Of a DNA stretch of 64,000 nt, positions 36,601-49,045 are shown piece by piece (the first letter of the stretch is position 1; each line of letters starts with the position of its first letter). The DNA is from Schistocephalus solidus. Lineage: Eukaryota > Platyhelminthes > Cestoda > Diphyllobothriidea > Diphyllobothriidae. Made by a program: the position numbers and the translations under genes. Below the pieces are notes generated by a model that did not search any database, was not told where the DNA came from, and was given only the letters and a program-made list of their open reading frames with translations. The stretch lies in NCBI GenBank assembly GCA_017591395.1, contig WEDG01004251.1:1-64000 (forward strand), read 5' to 3'.

Positions 36601-38327
36601 CTCCCTTGCCGTAACTTGAATGTGTTTTGTTTTGGCTCATATTTATAAGAGACGAAAAGATATACTGCATAGGTAAGCAAGTACGATGCGAAGGGTTCGA
36701 AGCTCGATGAATCCGCTGTTTTCATCCTTTGAAGTTAACAATTACGAATGAGTGAAACCGTCTTAGCAAAGTGAACAGAGGCCGCTGGCAGTCTATAGCT
36801 ACGATTCCGTGAGAGGCGGTCGAAAGGAGTTTAAGCAAAGGGCACGTGGGAGGCGTAATTTAGGCTAGCCAATTACCGACTAGAAAGCTATCTACCGAAA
36901 CTGTGATAAAGTAAAGTTGGGACAGACGGAAGTGCTCTGAAGGGTACAATGGTCGAGAGTAGATGCACTATCATGAATCCACTTTATGCTGTCGAAATTA
37001 GCAAAAGCAAAGGAATGAGAAGAGAGTAACGACTTATGCCTGAGACATACAGTATTGCCGTTTATTAAGACGAAGAAATTCCTTTACTGTAAGAAAATAA
37101 TTTCGAACCAATACCGGGTAAGTATGAGAGTTATTCGATTAAAAAAATCTAGACAATGCAAATTGGAAGTAACTCATACCCACATATACCCCTGGATAGT
37201 GGTCCAAAAAAGCTAATGGAAAGTTTCCTCTCCTGAAAATGTTTTTCACGGTATTCGCAGTCAGTGACCATCCGTGAGCATTCTTCTTCACAAGTTCATA
37301 TCACACTCAGTTTCAGCAGCAAACGCCTATTTTTAGCCATTCTGGGCAGTTTCTCTCTCTTAGTTGACGGTAGAAACGAAGATGTGCACCCAGCCCCATA
37401 ATTCAGCACGTGCGCAGCGTAAATATGATTTTTTAAATTTTTGGACATCTAAAAACCACTTTTCTGTTTCTGATATGACCCTTGTACTACCTTTCCCGTA
37501 TTGCATGTGGCCTTGCGCAGTAAATAGGGGGGGGGGGAATTTGTCTGTTACTGGCCGAGCGAACGGAGCCCATTGTTGCAATCTGCCCATGTCTTTTATC
37601 TAAATGACATCTCTTCCTACCCCGCCATGCGGTCACTGACTTCACAAAATAACTATCTTGTACATACGAATTTGATATCTTCATATAGTCCATCATTTTC
37701 TCCTCGCCTGGAAGTATAATTCTACTTAGAGGCCACGCAGGGTAGGATAACTAGAAAGACGACTTATCAGTTTCCAAAACAGCTGACGGATGTCTAAAAT
37801 CTCAACAGTCGGCGTCCGTAATTTGGAGACATAGCACCTGGTGTGAAGGCGGAAGAGTGATTGTGAAGAAATTAAAAGTAGATACTGACCTTTAATAACA
37901 AGGGGAGCACATTTAGTAACGAGACTCGTTGAATACAACGAGAGGGACGAGCTCTCCTCACTGAAATCCAAACCCAAAAACGAAATTACCTTTTCGGGAT
38001 TAAAGCGTTGATCAGGTAGCCAAAGAATCTTCTGATTACCAGCTTAGGCGCTATAACATGATATTACTGGATGAATGGCATCGGACAAAGTCCGCCTTTT
38101 AGGTTTCACAAAATCCATGACCCCGGGATTCCGGTTCGGCCAGTTACTGCCTCGAAAGGCAGCCATACATACGACTGACTAAGTAGCTTGCCTAAGGCGT
38201 CAGCTCCCCTCGTGATGGTTCAGAGACTTCAAGCTATTCGATCTATCTATCCCTCGCTAGACTCCGATAGAAAATTGTTTAAACTCCATAAATATGGCAT
38301 TAATTAATATAACACCACTCTCAACTG
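36601..38327. other. Intron between exons 3 and 4 (part); nothing recognised
   Basis: Intron sequence without gene structure. A ten-G run lies at about 37527. A segment near 37485-37530 weakly resembles an arm of the telomere-like element but was not counted. Confidence 0.5.
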
Positions 38328-38578
38328 CACGAACCGCTTATTTGGCCTCCCAGTGGGAGATAGGAACAGAAAGTGTCCGCTATACAGGCGGCTTTGCGAT
38401 ACATTTCGGGGAAATTAGGGTTGATGTGAATATTTGGGTCCAGGTTAATGCTAATGTTAAGATCTGGAAATAGTTGCGCATCCTGGAATTCAGTTCAAGA
38501 CTACTTGAATTACGGGGGTTCGTTATTAGTCTCGTGTCTTGCCTGGGGGAAGCCATATAAGGGACTTCAACTCTATCA
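38328..38578. repeat. Telomere-like inverted-arm element, copy 3 (short core)
   Basis: The inverted left arm (38328-38425) and direct right arm (38478-38578) can both be read. The right arm has CTGGAATTCAGTTCAAGACT, a TTACGGGGGTTCG block and GGGGGAAGCCATATAAGGG. The core is only about 50 bp and has nearly lost its telomere-like pattern. Confidence 0.7.
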
Positions 38579-38944
38579 ACCTTTGTCTCGCCTGGCTTCG
38601 CACACAAGGTTACAAGGTTGCAAAGAAGAACACGCAACGAACTTTAAACAACTGTTGCCTCCGGCTGACAGATGAGAGCCGTCGCGGCCTTATCATCTGC
38701 ATACAAGTGTACGCGCGGCAAAAAAAAAAAACAGGATACCAGAGTTGTTCATAGGTATTACCTATCAAGCGGAAGTCGTCCAGTACGAGAGAGGTTGGTT
38801 GATCAAGCAACAACTAGATAAGCATGAAAAACCTGTACAAGTTATCAGATTTCTTGTCGTAATTGTCCTTGGCACGATGTAGTTGAGATACAGCTAACAG
38901 ACATAGGAGTTTATGAGTGCCGGCAAAGACAAAAAAGAATTTGG
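38579..38944. other. Intron; nothing recognised
   Basis: Contains a 12-A run at about 38720. No gene or known repeat was seen. Confidence 0.45.
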
Positions 38945-39045
38945 TTTTGCCGGCTTCTGTTGGGGCTTGAAAGTGAGCTCCACAGCAAAAAATAACGAGT
39001 GAGATCCGTTAGCGATCGGTGAGCATTCTTCAACAAAATATATAG
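38945..39045 (+). mobile_element. Tail fragment of the tRNA-derived element
   Basis: GTTGGGGCTTGAAAGTGAGC and GCGATCGGTGAGCATTC match the tail at 52980-53060 in order and spacing. The head and hammerhead are missing. Confidence 0.6.
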
Positions 39046-41578
39046 GAGAACTGGCGGTGATGATGATTGACTCACTGTCCCAACACGCTGACCACAAGCT
39101 ATAGAAAGACTACTAATGGATAGATTTCCTGGGCCCACGGGCAATGGTGTCGGTTAGTAGCGAGGCAGCGGATTGAGCTTTGGACAATCGATAGACACCC
39201 AGTAAACCTGCACATTTATTTCCCCGTCGCGCACTTTCAGGTGACATGGTCCCGATCCCGATCGCAATTGGTCTTGGGGGTTTTATGGTTGCATGAATAC
39301 AGTGCACTGTCGGGGGTCGCCGCAAGTCGCCAAGAGTAGAAAGGAGCCACGCGCAAGACCTTATAGGCCGGATGCATCGGGGAAGATAATCTGCGTAGCA
39401 AATTTAAGTATGAAATAAATTGAAGGTCACACCCAAGCGCAGCGATCAACAATGCAAATACATTCACTTCGCGGCGTTCTGGTGCACAGCTCTCAGCTGG
39501 GGCTCCACGAAGGCATGCTAGGCACGGCAGCCATCACCCGGTAACTCTCCTTTCCCGGCGTACTAAATTGACTGAAGGTGTCTGGTATGTTCGTCTCCAC
39601 CCCGGGTGCACCAGTAAATAATCCACATCCTCTCTCACCACCTCCAATCGAAAATTGATACGGAGAGGACGATATGCAATCTCATAAGCGGTCCAAATTA
39701 ATTAGCGATGTCTTCCCACTAAACGCATTTTGTGATCCACAGTGGACTTCTACAGCCACCTGGGAGGGCTAATTGGCCCTGTTCAAGGTTAATAGGGCTC
39801 AACGCTTCGTGCTAGTGAGGACGATAACATGTGTCTTAATAATTGCTTGTAAATCGCAGTTGGCAAAGCTATCCGCGTCTTCCGATCGGCTGACAGAAAA
39901 TGACTCGAGAGGCTGGGATCACAGATACTGAGGTGTTAGAGAGCACGGGCCCAACCCATGCTAGAGCAGGCTTGACTGCGAAGGAGCGATCACTATAATA
40001 TTTTATGAGCGCCTGCCGAGGCGACTATTTCCCAACTTCAGCGGAGGTGTTCGCGGCCAATTCAATGAAAAGCAACGATCAAAGGGTACATAGAAGACCT
40101 CTGTCGAGCAACTGAACAGCACCTATGGAACATGGGAGAGCCCTTCACCATATCCGCAGGCCGAAAGGATTTTGATTATAACTGGGGCAGGCACTTTCGA
40201 AAAGAAACCACTGGGGGGGGCGGGGCGAAGTGGCCGGTAAGAGTCAAATGCGGCTGACCAAGGCCGAAAACACACAGCATCTAGTAACAGGTTTGGACTG
40301 TCAGCTGGCGTTCGGCGCATGAGTCGGTCGCTGTGGATCCACTTCAGATCGACTGTAACGTGACAAAGATCAGCGAACGTCCTACACCACAAAAGTCTTC
40401 TCGATTAACATCAGCACTAAGGGAACCTGGCCTTTCATTCCGCCCACAGCAACTGGCAATGCAGACTCTATTTCATGAAATTGTAACCACTCATTTGAAC
40501 CGTGTCTCGGCCGACTTGGCAACCAGGCTGGATAACCAACGCTTGCAGGTTGAGCCTTCATCTCCAAGGCCGTTCGAACATCGCATGGACCTACTCCATC
40601 ATATGCTGACACTTAAATACCGCCCACTAAGATAGGAGTGTCCAAGTCTCTATAACACCTCACTACTACGTCGGCAAACCGAAACGTACTTTGGCTCATG
40701 TCAGGCTTATGACACGGAAATATTTATCCGACCACAAATTGTGCGTAGTACAAACTTAATCACTAGGGCTGAGAATTGCGTGTCCAGATTAGGGTCCTTG
40801 CCAGAGAAAAGGCGAGCTCTTCCAAGGATTAACTCATCATCCTTACGTGGCAGTCCCATCGCCTAGCATGGATGTCGGGTAGGACTGGTTTTTCCCAGAG
40901 ATTTCAGTGCTGTGAGATTCCCTATCTGAACTTACTTTCGAAATATTTTAGAATTAACGGGTGTGCCAGTGGTTCGACGTTTTTGCCTGATCTTGGTACA
41001 CTGCATGTGTTTCCGTCCTGTACGGGAGGACAGTCAAAGCGACAGCCTTGCGCATCCATGGTTTTGTGTAGAGGATATTACCACAATGATTTAAGATTTC
41101 CAGTGGTCTGTGTGGCTTTTGAAATCCCACTTTCCGATGGTTTTAAAGATTTTACTTCCCAGAAACACTAATGTGTTCATAGGTTCAGGTTGAGATGCAC
41201 TGGCAATGACTATGAATTCATTGTATAACAAAGTTTAGGGCCACTGTCTCTCCAGGATATCGCTCAGACTGAATTTCAGGCAATCAGAGACAGAAAAGTC
41301 AGTGCTCCGCTCTATTTTTGCTAGGGTTGTGGTTTGTAACGCAAGTTGTTGACAGCATTTCTGGATGCCATATTTCTTGCTTGTATCCGGCAAATTTGAG
41401 CATACGTTTATTGGTTTGGGTTTCGATGTTCATTGCAGATGGCTCCTCGCGGATGGTCTCCATCTGAACGGTGAAAAATAAAAATAGATATTTTGTGGAG
41501 CGAGCTCACCCTCCCGGAGTTAAATAATGTATCGCAGATTCACCGCTTTCATTTGACTTTCAATACATGAACGATGGC
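39046..41578. other. Intron between exons 3 and 4 (part); no gene recognised
   Basis: The stretch 39.4-40.7 kb is less AT-rich than its surroundings and has overlapping open frames of about 75-100 codons on both strands (for example 40123-40392 and 40333-40635). None shows a domain, and they overlap each other, so this could be an eroded mobile element. I see no terminal repeats. Confidence 0.4.
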
Positions 41579-41579
41579 C

Positions 41580-41935
41580 GATGGCATGGGTGCCTAGTAT
41601 GGCTGCCTAAACAAGGATATCCGTGCCTTAACGCCAACACTAGCCCTAATATAAAACTAAACTGTCATCTTAATCTTAACCCTAACCTTGACAAAAATCT
41701 CAACCCTTCAATTAATACAATAATGCCTTTAGCCCTTAGCCTAATCAATACCCTAACCCCAACGCTGACCTTAACCTCAAACGTAAACCAAACCTGAACT
41801 TAACCCTAACCTTATTTTTAATCATAAGCACCATTTCCTTGGAATTTAGTGCAAACCCACGGTGTTGTGGATGGTTCCTTTTTTCGTATCCTGTTCAGGC
41901 GGCAATACTAGGAATCCTTACCTGGCGAAGTCTTG
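41580..41935. repeat. Telomere-like inverted-arm element, copy 4 (both arms)
   Basis: The inverted left arm has TAGTATGGCTGCCTAAACAA. The core (about 41640-41825) is C-rich and telomere-like, with AACCCTAACC words. The direct right arm (41836-41935) has GGAATTTAGTGCAAACCCAC, GTTGTGGATGGTTCC and TCCTGTTCAGGCGGCAATAC. This is the best-preserved copy. Confidence 0.85.
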
Positions 41936-44194
41936 AGGGACTCGTCTTTTTTTGTTATGTCTGGGCTAACAAGATAGGCTTCTCTGTTAATTGAGGGCCA
42001 CCGTTTTTGCGGATTTAAGATAAACTTGAGTCAGTGCACAAACATTTTCGATTGGAAATTTGTTGTACTACCCTGATTCTTCCGCCCAGTGAGTGTTCGA
42101 AGTCAGCGCTGGTCTTCATCTGAGGTGGGCGGTGGGGGACGCAACGGGAGTGATATGCTTAACATCCGAGATTATGCAATTTCTCTGATAGCAGAGTTGT
42201 GCCTTGAGAGCTGAACAGTGGAACATTCTAGTGAGGTTCATTCTAATGACTAAGAAGCTGCTTTATCCGCACTGCTGTTTGCGGATCTTGGTAAAGCTGG
42301 AAAGGCAAAAATGCGAACAATAAAGCAGAAGCAAAGGGATTAACGTTCAGTTACTAAGTAATCCGGATATGAAGACGATCAGTGCCGATCCAATTAATGT
42401 GTTCGTTACGTTTTGATGAAATCTCTTAACCCGCATAATAACTTGAAGTATTTTATAATATTTCATGATTTTGTTTCAATAATTTCATTCTTGTACATAT
42501 TTTGCGTATTATGAGCCAAAAGCAAGCCATTTGTTAAAATGCCTTTCTAAAGGCATGCGTATACGTGGCGAACTCTCATGTTGAATGCACACTTCTAGGT
42601 ACGGGTTAAAGACAAATGCAAGAGACATTAGAACGGCCTTTTCAAAGTTATTTTTCGTCAGCAGACAGTAGCAGACGCGGCCCACCTCGAACTCCAAAAC
42701 TGTGAAGCCGAATCAATCAATCATGTAGCCATTTTAAGACACGCGCTCCAACTTCAGCTGCGGCCTTTCGAAGTTCAATTGAGTGGGATTTCGATATAAC
42801 TGACCAATAATGCATGAGAAGCCAGCATTTTCTCTTTTAGGGTTTTGTCTGTTTTTAATACTTCTCTGTAAATGTTTGCTAATCCTTATGTCACCGCCTG
42901 CATAGGAGCTAGACATATATATCCTAGGATACACGGAAATCTCCACTTCCGTCTTGAAGTCATGAATACGAATTATTTGCGACCAAAATGTCCGTCAACC
43001 CAAAGCTATTAGTAGTTAGTGAACGCTAAGCGCTAGAAGTAATTCAAGCACCTATCCAAAAAGGCGGGGTCGTATTAAATACTCTGAACCTCTGCTTGTG
43101 AATTACAGGTTTTGAAATCCCAGATTAGGTAAGGTCTGACGAAAACGAAAGTTGACATAATGGATGCTTAAGTGGAAGTGATTAAAGGAGAACCTCATCT
43201 CTAGGAATAATTTTATGTCATGTTTTCGGAGATTGTTTACGGTAAATTTCTGCGAAAACACAAGGCAATAATATTCAGACTTGAGCCTTGCGACACTACA
43301 ATTTCGCACTAAATTGCTGAGTGGACAGGGAATAAAGTCATCGGGACTGGACTTGCCAGTTTTTGTGTAAACACTCGGTCAGCAGCAAACTAAAAGTGAC
43401 CTCATAAAGTTGGCCAAATCATTAAAGAATAAGGTAAGCGTTCTTAGGGGCGCCAGTTAGTGGCAATTAAATTTCGTATCCTGAGGAGGGCACATTATCG
43501 ACAAAGTTTTGGCATCGCAACCAATCTTTGTGACTGCCTAAAGGTTTGTACTTTCCTGTGGCTCTCTTCGCGGCATCTTGTCTTGCAAAACTGGGACTTC
43601 GGTAAAGGTGCCAGGCTGTTCTAACATCACACGCTCTGACCAGCGCCTAATGCTGGTTTAAGACATGTTCTATGCCGTCTTCAAATTTCGGGTCCAAACC
43701 AGTTTAATGGCGTCATTAAAGTCCACTTACCCCTTCAGTTTCGCCATGTTCAAAGGCATTATTAAGTGAGCACGGTTAGTTAACCTAGCGAGAAAAACTG
43801 GTGGAAAAGCGGGTCAGGTAACGGATGCAGTGCGTCCACAAATTTTTCAATTCTGTGAACTTTAAGACGATAAAAGGGCACTCCGAAAGAAAGATATTCT
43901 CTAAGTAAACGATAGATGGCGCAACCTCGTGAATTGTCGAGATCGAAACCTCAGGGGGTAGTCTGGCGCATATTTGTTAATTGAGTTCGGTGAATTGATC
44001 TGAGACGAAGAAAGTCGTTTACTAAAGACGAATTCAGCTCAAAGCTGTTAAATAAAGAAAAATCAGGCCAGAATCGGGCGAATTCCTGCTGTTCTTGAAA
44101 TCGAAGTAATTTTCTACGCTACTGAAATGTTCAGATCAACACTTGGTGTCTGTGCATGTTGAAGTGTAAACGAACATTAACATAAGCAAAAAAA
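41936..44194. other. Intron; nothing recognised
   Basis: AT-rich sequence with short frames on both strands and no domain, repeat array or RNA fold that I could support. Confidence 0.45.
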
Positions 44195-44395
44195 TTAAAT
44201 CAATCCCTTTAGCGGAAAATTTGATTTTTCGTTCATGAAAATCAACTAACTGCTGATATGGTGATTGACGTTTTTCTCGGGAAAAAGGAATTTAGTTTTA
44301 AAAGTATGTTTTTTAAAGTTGTGACGTTTTGTGCCATAAAACTCAGAAAAAAACTTGTGTTAATTTTTGTTTTGTTTTAAAATTTTGAGGAAGCG
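44195..44395 (+). repeat. Dispersed homologue of the 2.87-kb unit module
   Basis: Aligns with 1820-2030 of the tandem unit: TTTGATTTTTCGTTCATGAA, GGAATTTAGTTTTAAA, GTTGTGACGTTTTGTGCC and AAACTCAGAAAAAAACTTGT occur in the same order. It shows that part of the satellite unit derives from, or gave rise to, an interspersed repeat. Confidence 0.65.
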
Positions 44396-46804
44396 CTGTT
44401 GGCGGGCTTTTCGTAACAGTAATTTTCTTTTAGAATTTATGCAATTTCATGATTGAAGCAATCTAGTTTATTTGAATGAATACAATCAAGCGCCGTTAGG
44501 GATTATGGTCGACACAATGAAAGTAAGAACGATGAAAACTTGTTTGCTGTATCCTAAATTCCATCCTAATACAATTTCATGCTTCGGTTTTCTGAGTGCA
44601 GCCGTCACAAGCACATTGTTGAAAATGAAATAATGAATTCATGTGGGATCTAGGAGCCCGTCTAGCAAACAAAAAGGTAGAGATTTTTTTTCTCCACAGA
44701 GGGATCTTAAGGCCAACTCGCACAGCGGAGAAGTGTTAAAAGTTATACAGCTTGAAAGCCTGTGACTAGCATGCAGTTCACCCTGCCCGTGTACGGATAC
44801 CTTCTTATTTTCCCGCAATAATACATGGTTGCTGCCGCTAGAATCCTTCACAGTCAATAGGTGTGCGCAGGTCCACGTAGGAATAGGATAGGAAAGTTGC
44901 GGTCATTACAGCAGGCAAAACTCGTCGATGATGGGCATTTAAACATTTATAGGCAACACGCACAGTCTAAGTGAACAAGGAAGCGACCTCTAACGATGGC
45001 CAGTAAATAAACTGTTCACCTATGGTGTGAATTCTGAGGCATGATGTTGCCCTTTTCCCACCGGAGGACGTTGGGACGCGGTGTACGTGTGAGTGGGGGG
45101 ATTAGCTATGCTATGGCTTGCTGATGTGCGAGAGCTTGAAAGTTTTAACATGAGGATTTTACACACAGTAACTACCCTAAAATCCCAATGAAAAATGGAA
45201 TCAGTAAAATAGCGTAACTTCGAGCTTTTAAAGTTCATTTCGCTCGTACAATGTATTCTCAAATAATTATATTAACGAAAAAGGAACGGAATGAAATACG
45301 TCTAAAGGAATTTCATTTACTACTGTCTGCGAACGCGCCACCGATTTGTGTGCGCACGTTATTCGCGGGTGAACACTAATTAGAGGGTTTGATCAACTGA
45401 TGTAATATTTCTGCACGGTAAAATATAGCTTTTACTGTCCACATATGTCAACCGAGGCAAGCTGTGAACTACCATGTTCTCCATAAACAGGTAGACAAGC
45501 TTCCGGCTTCAAAATCCCCCTGTTTGCTAGTCATTCCAATTGATAGGCAAATATATTAGTAATCGGTGCAAGCTATCGCTTATTTTGAAGCACTAGTAAT
45601 TTCTAGTTATAACTGGATCTTCCAGATATAAGCGTAAAATTGCCAAACAAGTTCTGGTAGATGTGGTTTTAAGCATAAAATAGCATGGGGCTGTGACTTT
45701 TATTATTAGATCAAATCTCATCTGCAAGTCGGGGCCACCGCGTTGGTAGTGGAGTCCTATTGTATTACTAAGAAGGCTTCCTTGTAGCACAAACACAATT
45801 ATCGGATAGAGTCTGTGGTTAAACAACAATAATGAATACTGTGTCGAAATAAGTGACATTGACTTAGAAAGTGTGCACATAACAGTCAGTGAAGGCTATC
45901 GGGAACGCGGATAAATGTTTTCCTCTTAAAACAGATCAAAGCACTGAGTATTCGATTTAAAATATCGTAGCAGCACACTTAGGTGGAAGACAATCCTTCT
46001 TTTAAAACGCCATTTATTTGAGCATTGGCATGCTTATCGCAGGCCAACATCGGGGAGTTGCATTGTCTAAGGCAACTTATAAATACAACATCACCGTCGT
46101 TTGCTAAAAGCGGACTCGGATAACATCAGGTGCATAAAAACGTTTAAGGACTGCGCTTTATTAATCGACTAAGAAGAATATAACCAACTGCCTTCAGTGA
46201 CGGCTCAAGGACACGGTGAGACAGCGTCCTTGGTCATCATCCGCAAGATCAGGTTTAAGCTTAGGACAAGCACTTATTATTAGATGTAAAAAATAAGGAC
46301 TGCGTTTGCCTACTTTATTCGATGAAAGCCTTATAATGTTTTACATACTTACGATAACTTCGTTAATTAATGATAAAAACCATCTTAATTACGACTTACG
46401 GAAACCTTTGCAATGCCCAAAAAGAACTTATATCACAACAACTGACTCCACATTCACAACTTTTATATTATATTATTTTTAGTAGTATAGTAATGACTCT
46501 CATTCGCGTTGCACTTGTTTCAATCAATAAAAATGTCATAAGTATGAAAATCTTAAGAAGTGCCCTACTTAAACTGGTTCATTTAAATAACCTGCTACCA
46601 ACTCAGCTTTACGCCTAGCTACAGATTGGAATATGTACTGCGTACCCCAATTTACGAAATCTAAGTTTTCTGGTAAATATATCATTAGTGAGCACCTAGG
46701 TGAGGCAAATCAGGCAGCTGCATGTTAACAACACTTGTTTATTTTTCTTTTTACGTTCTAGAAAACCCATTTGGAACGGTTTCTAAATTAGGTCGAAATT
46801 GCTG
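44396..46804. other. Intron; nothing recognised
   Basis: AT-rich, with no coherent open frame, splice-paired exon or repeat identified. Confidence 0.45.
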
Positions 46805-47075
46805 ATGTGCCCTCCGCTTACAGGACACACTAGCCTAGGAACGCCCCCGTGTAGTAAAGTAACCTTGTTGTAAGTTACACGAAGGGCAAATATTCCCATA
46901 TCCGACCCCCAATCCTAACCCAAACATTAACCGTAACGCTAAGCTTATGTTAATCGCGATCATCACCTTAGACCTAACCCTAACGTCTCTAGAATTCATA
47001 GCAAACCCACGTGTATTACGGGTCTTTTCTGTTCCCATGTCCTATCGGGTGACCATATAAGCAATCTCTACCATG
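46805..47075. repeat. Telomere-like inverted-arm element, copy 5
   Basis: A weak inverted left arm (46805-46885, with CTTACAGGACACAC) is followed by a C-rich core with AATCCTAACCC and GACCTAACCCTAACG. The direct right arm has GCAAACCCACGTGTATTACG and CCATGTCCTATCGGGTGACC. Confidence 0.72.
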
Positions 47076-47194
47076 AGTTTTTCAAGCTTTTTGTCCTAAG
47101 TGATAGAATGCTTTACAATGTTAGGTGTAAACAGTGATGCTTGCTATCAACTAATGTACTTCTAGTGCAGAATGTTGCAGCATGAAATAGCAAT

Positions 47195-47410
47195 TACCTG
47201 TGCGGTCAATATGGTACCACCTGTAGCCCCAAATATACTACTGGCTACCTATTGGCAGATTAATAAATATTACGCGGCTATCTCGCTGTGACTGATAGAA
47301 GTTGGTCCAAATATTCATATACATTTTTAGTCTACGTTACTAAAGCTTCATATAATCTGATTTACTTTAAGTCAGCGATAAATTTCTGACGAAATTAAAG
47401 AGCAGCAATA
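47195..47410 (+). repeat. Dispersed repeat R3, copy 2
   Basis: Matches 29805-30022 in the same orientation. It directly precedes the reverse-transcriptase relic, so R3 could be an untranslated part of that element, although the copy at 29.8 kb has no such neighbour. Confidence 0.8.
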
Positions 47411-47429
47411 GCCACTTTCTTAGTGACGC

Positions 47430-48190
47430 CAAGTCGCACTGGGAAATCGTTCACAGTGGGGTATCGTACGGAAGCGTTCTGGGTCCCATTCTGTTTCCGA
47501 TATACGCGAACGACTGCCTTTGCTGTCTGACATGCGAGAAGGTCATGTTCAATGAAGATCTGAAGTTGTGGACGTCAATGGAAAAGCCGGAGGATGCGCG
47601 GAACTTACAAAATAAATTCGATCGCTTGAAAATGCGGAATGATGAGTGGTTGCCGAACCTTGATTTTAACTAATGCCAACTCATCTGATTGCGGTCTAGT
47701 TACAGAAGAGTAATGAGTTTGGAATACCAGTTCTTCCTCAGCGGTCACTAACTCGAGCAAGTAAACGATATAAAGGACTTGGGTGTGAGGACAACGCCCA
47801 CTCTCAAACCATCGTCTTATTTTGACAAGATAGGGAGCTCAAGGGCAAAATCCAAGTTCCTTCAATACAGTGACTTATAGGCAGTACAGAGGGAATATGA
47901 TCTTTGTCTTTAAACTTGTCACAGGAGTTGAAAGTGCTCTTAAAGGCCGATTTTTTGAATTACCAAACACGACAAATCTCTAAGGTCGACAATAATAACT
48001 GAAGAGAAACCACGCCAGGCTTGAAGTGTGGACAAACTTCTTTTCCCCACGAGTGATTAAAGAATACAACAAGCTGCCTATCTCCCTTATACATACTAAA
48101 TTATACTGAATTACTCACTGGGTCTTCATGATTCTTTGCCCTCTGACCTGAGTAACAAAACAACCATTTGTACTACAATCATCCAATTTA
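47430..48190 (+). pseudogene. Decayed non-LTR retrotransposon reverse transcriptase
   Basis: A frame from about 47449 reads SGVSYGSVLGPILFPIY, the known SG-PQGSVLGP-LF block of Jockey/CR1-type reverse transcriptases. It is followed by FNEDLKLW at about 47548-47571, where the family has F-A-D-D; the first catalytic Asp is Glu. LQNKFDRLKMRNDEWL follows. After a stop near 47670 the C-terminal region continues in pieces: a DLGVRTTPTLKPSSYFDKI block, a VQREYDL block, and LEVWTNFFSPRVIKEYNKLP at about 48020-48080. Multiple stops and lost segments make it inactive. The N-terminal reverse transcriptase and endonuclease are absent. Confidence 0.85.
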
Positions 48191-48989
48191 CCTATCAGTT
48201 TAAGATGAAAATAGAGTAAATTGAAGTTGGCGGTATCGTCTTGCTGGTTTGTTTATTGTGATTGCAGACTTTTAATATGGTGAAGCCAGAAATGTAGTCA
48301 GATGTAAGGGAAAAATTTTTTTAATTACACAGACCCCAGCTAAGCGGTTGGGTACTCGGCTAAAACTCTAGAATTTGTTGGATCGGTTATATCTAGTGGC
48401 TTACGTCATTTCGCAAAGCGGGTGCTCTGGAGGTTTTCCTGCACTTACATATATTTACGACCAATAATTCAGCAACAGGAGGTCAGAGAATGAACACGGC
48501 TGATATCATCAAAATTAAAGGGTCATCATTTCACACAAAACAGGATGCTGAAAGAAACCATTTACTAAATGAACTGTGTTATTTCGTTCCTGTCTTAATA
48601 CTGATAAGTTGTCACATGCAGATTCGCTTATTTTTCCCACCATCTTCACGTAGACCACATCGGTTCACAACATGTTTTAGTCGGATTACACTGGGTCAAG
48701 TGGGTCCTTAAAGATTGACCCGCAAGGAGGTAGCAGGTGTTAGCCGGAATCTTCGACCACTTCAGACACCGCACCCAACCTCATACCCAGTCTGTCGAAA
48801 AGCTCCCCAGGACAGTGGCGCTGAACATAGGGAAGAGGCAGATAGATTGACCCTTATTTACGGCGATTGTGCCGCGTCTGGGATCGACGATCGCGACGGT
48901 CAGCCTGTCAGTTGGCTGACTACCGCACCTTCCTGACCTGCGTCGCAGTTTTTTTGCTTTTTCAGAGTTCTGCGTCTTAGGGCCGCACA
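48191..48989. other. Intron; small hairpin only
   Basis: No gene recognised. A GTCAGCC...GGCTGAC hairpin with an eight-base loop lies at about 48899-48920, in a locally less AT-rich stretch (48690-48950). Confidence 0.45.
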
Positions 48990-49045
48990 TTCAGTGAGCG
49001 ATCTTATGAAATGTTAACCGAAATTCTGCGATGTGTTATCGATTA
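48990..49045 (-). repeat. Dispersed repeat R2, reverse fragment
   Basis: GATCTTATGAAATGTTAACC and GAAATTCTGCGATGTG match the end of R2. Another short forward piece lies at 49820-49860 (ACATTTCAGAATTTCAGTTA). Confidence 0.5.

Noticed and set aside
37485..37530. Further arm of the telomere-like element
   Set aside because: Only a weak 35-bp resemblance, without a core.
40123..40635. Overlapping open frames on both strands
   Set aside because: No domain, no splice pairing, and the two strands are open over the same bases.
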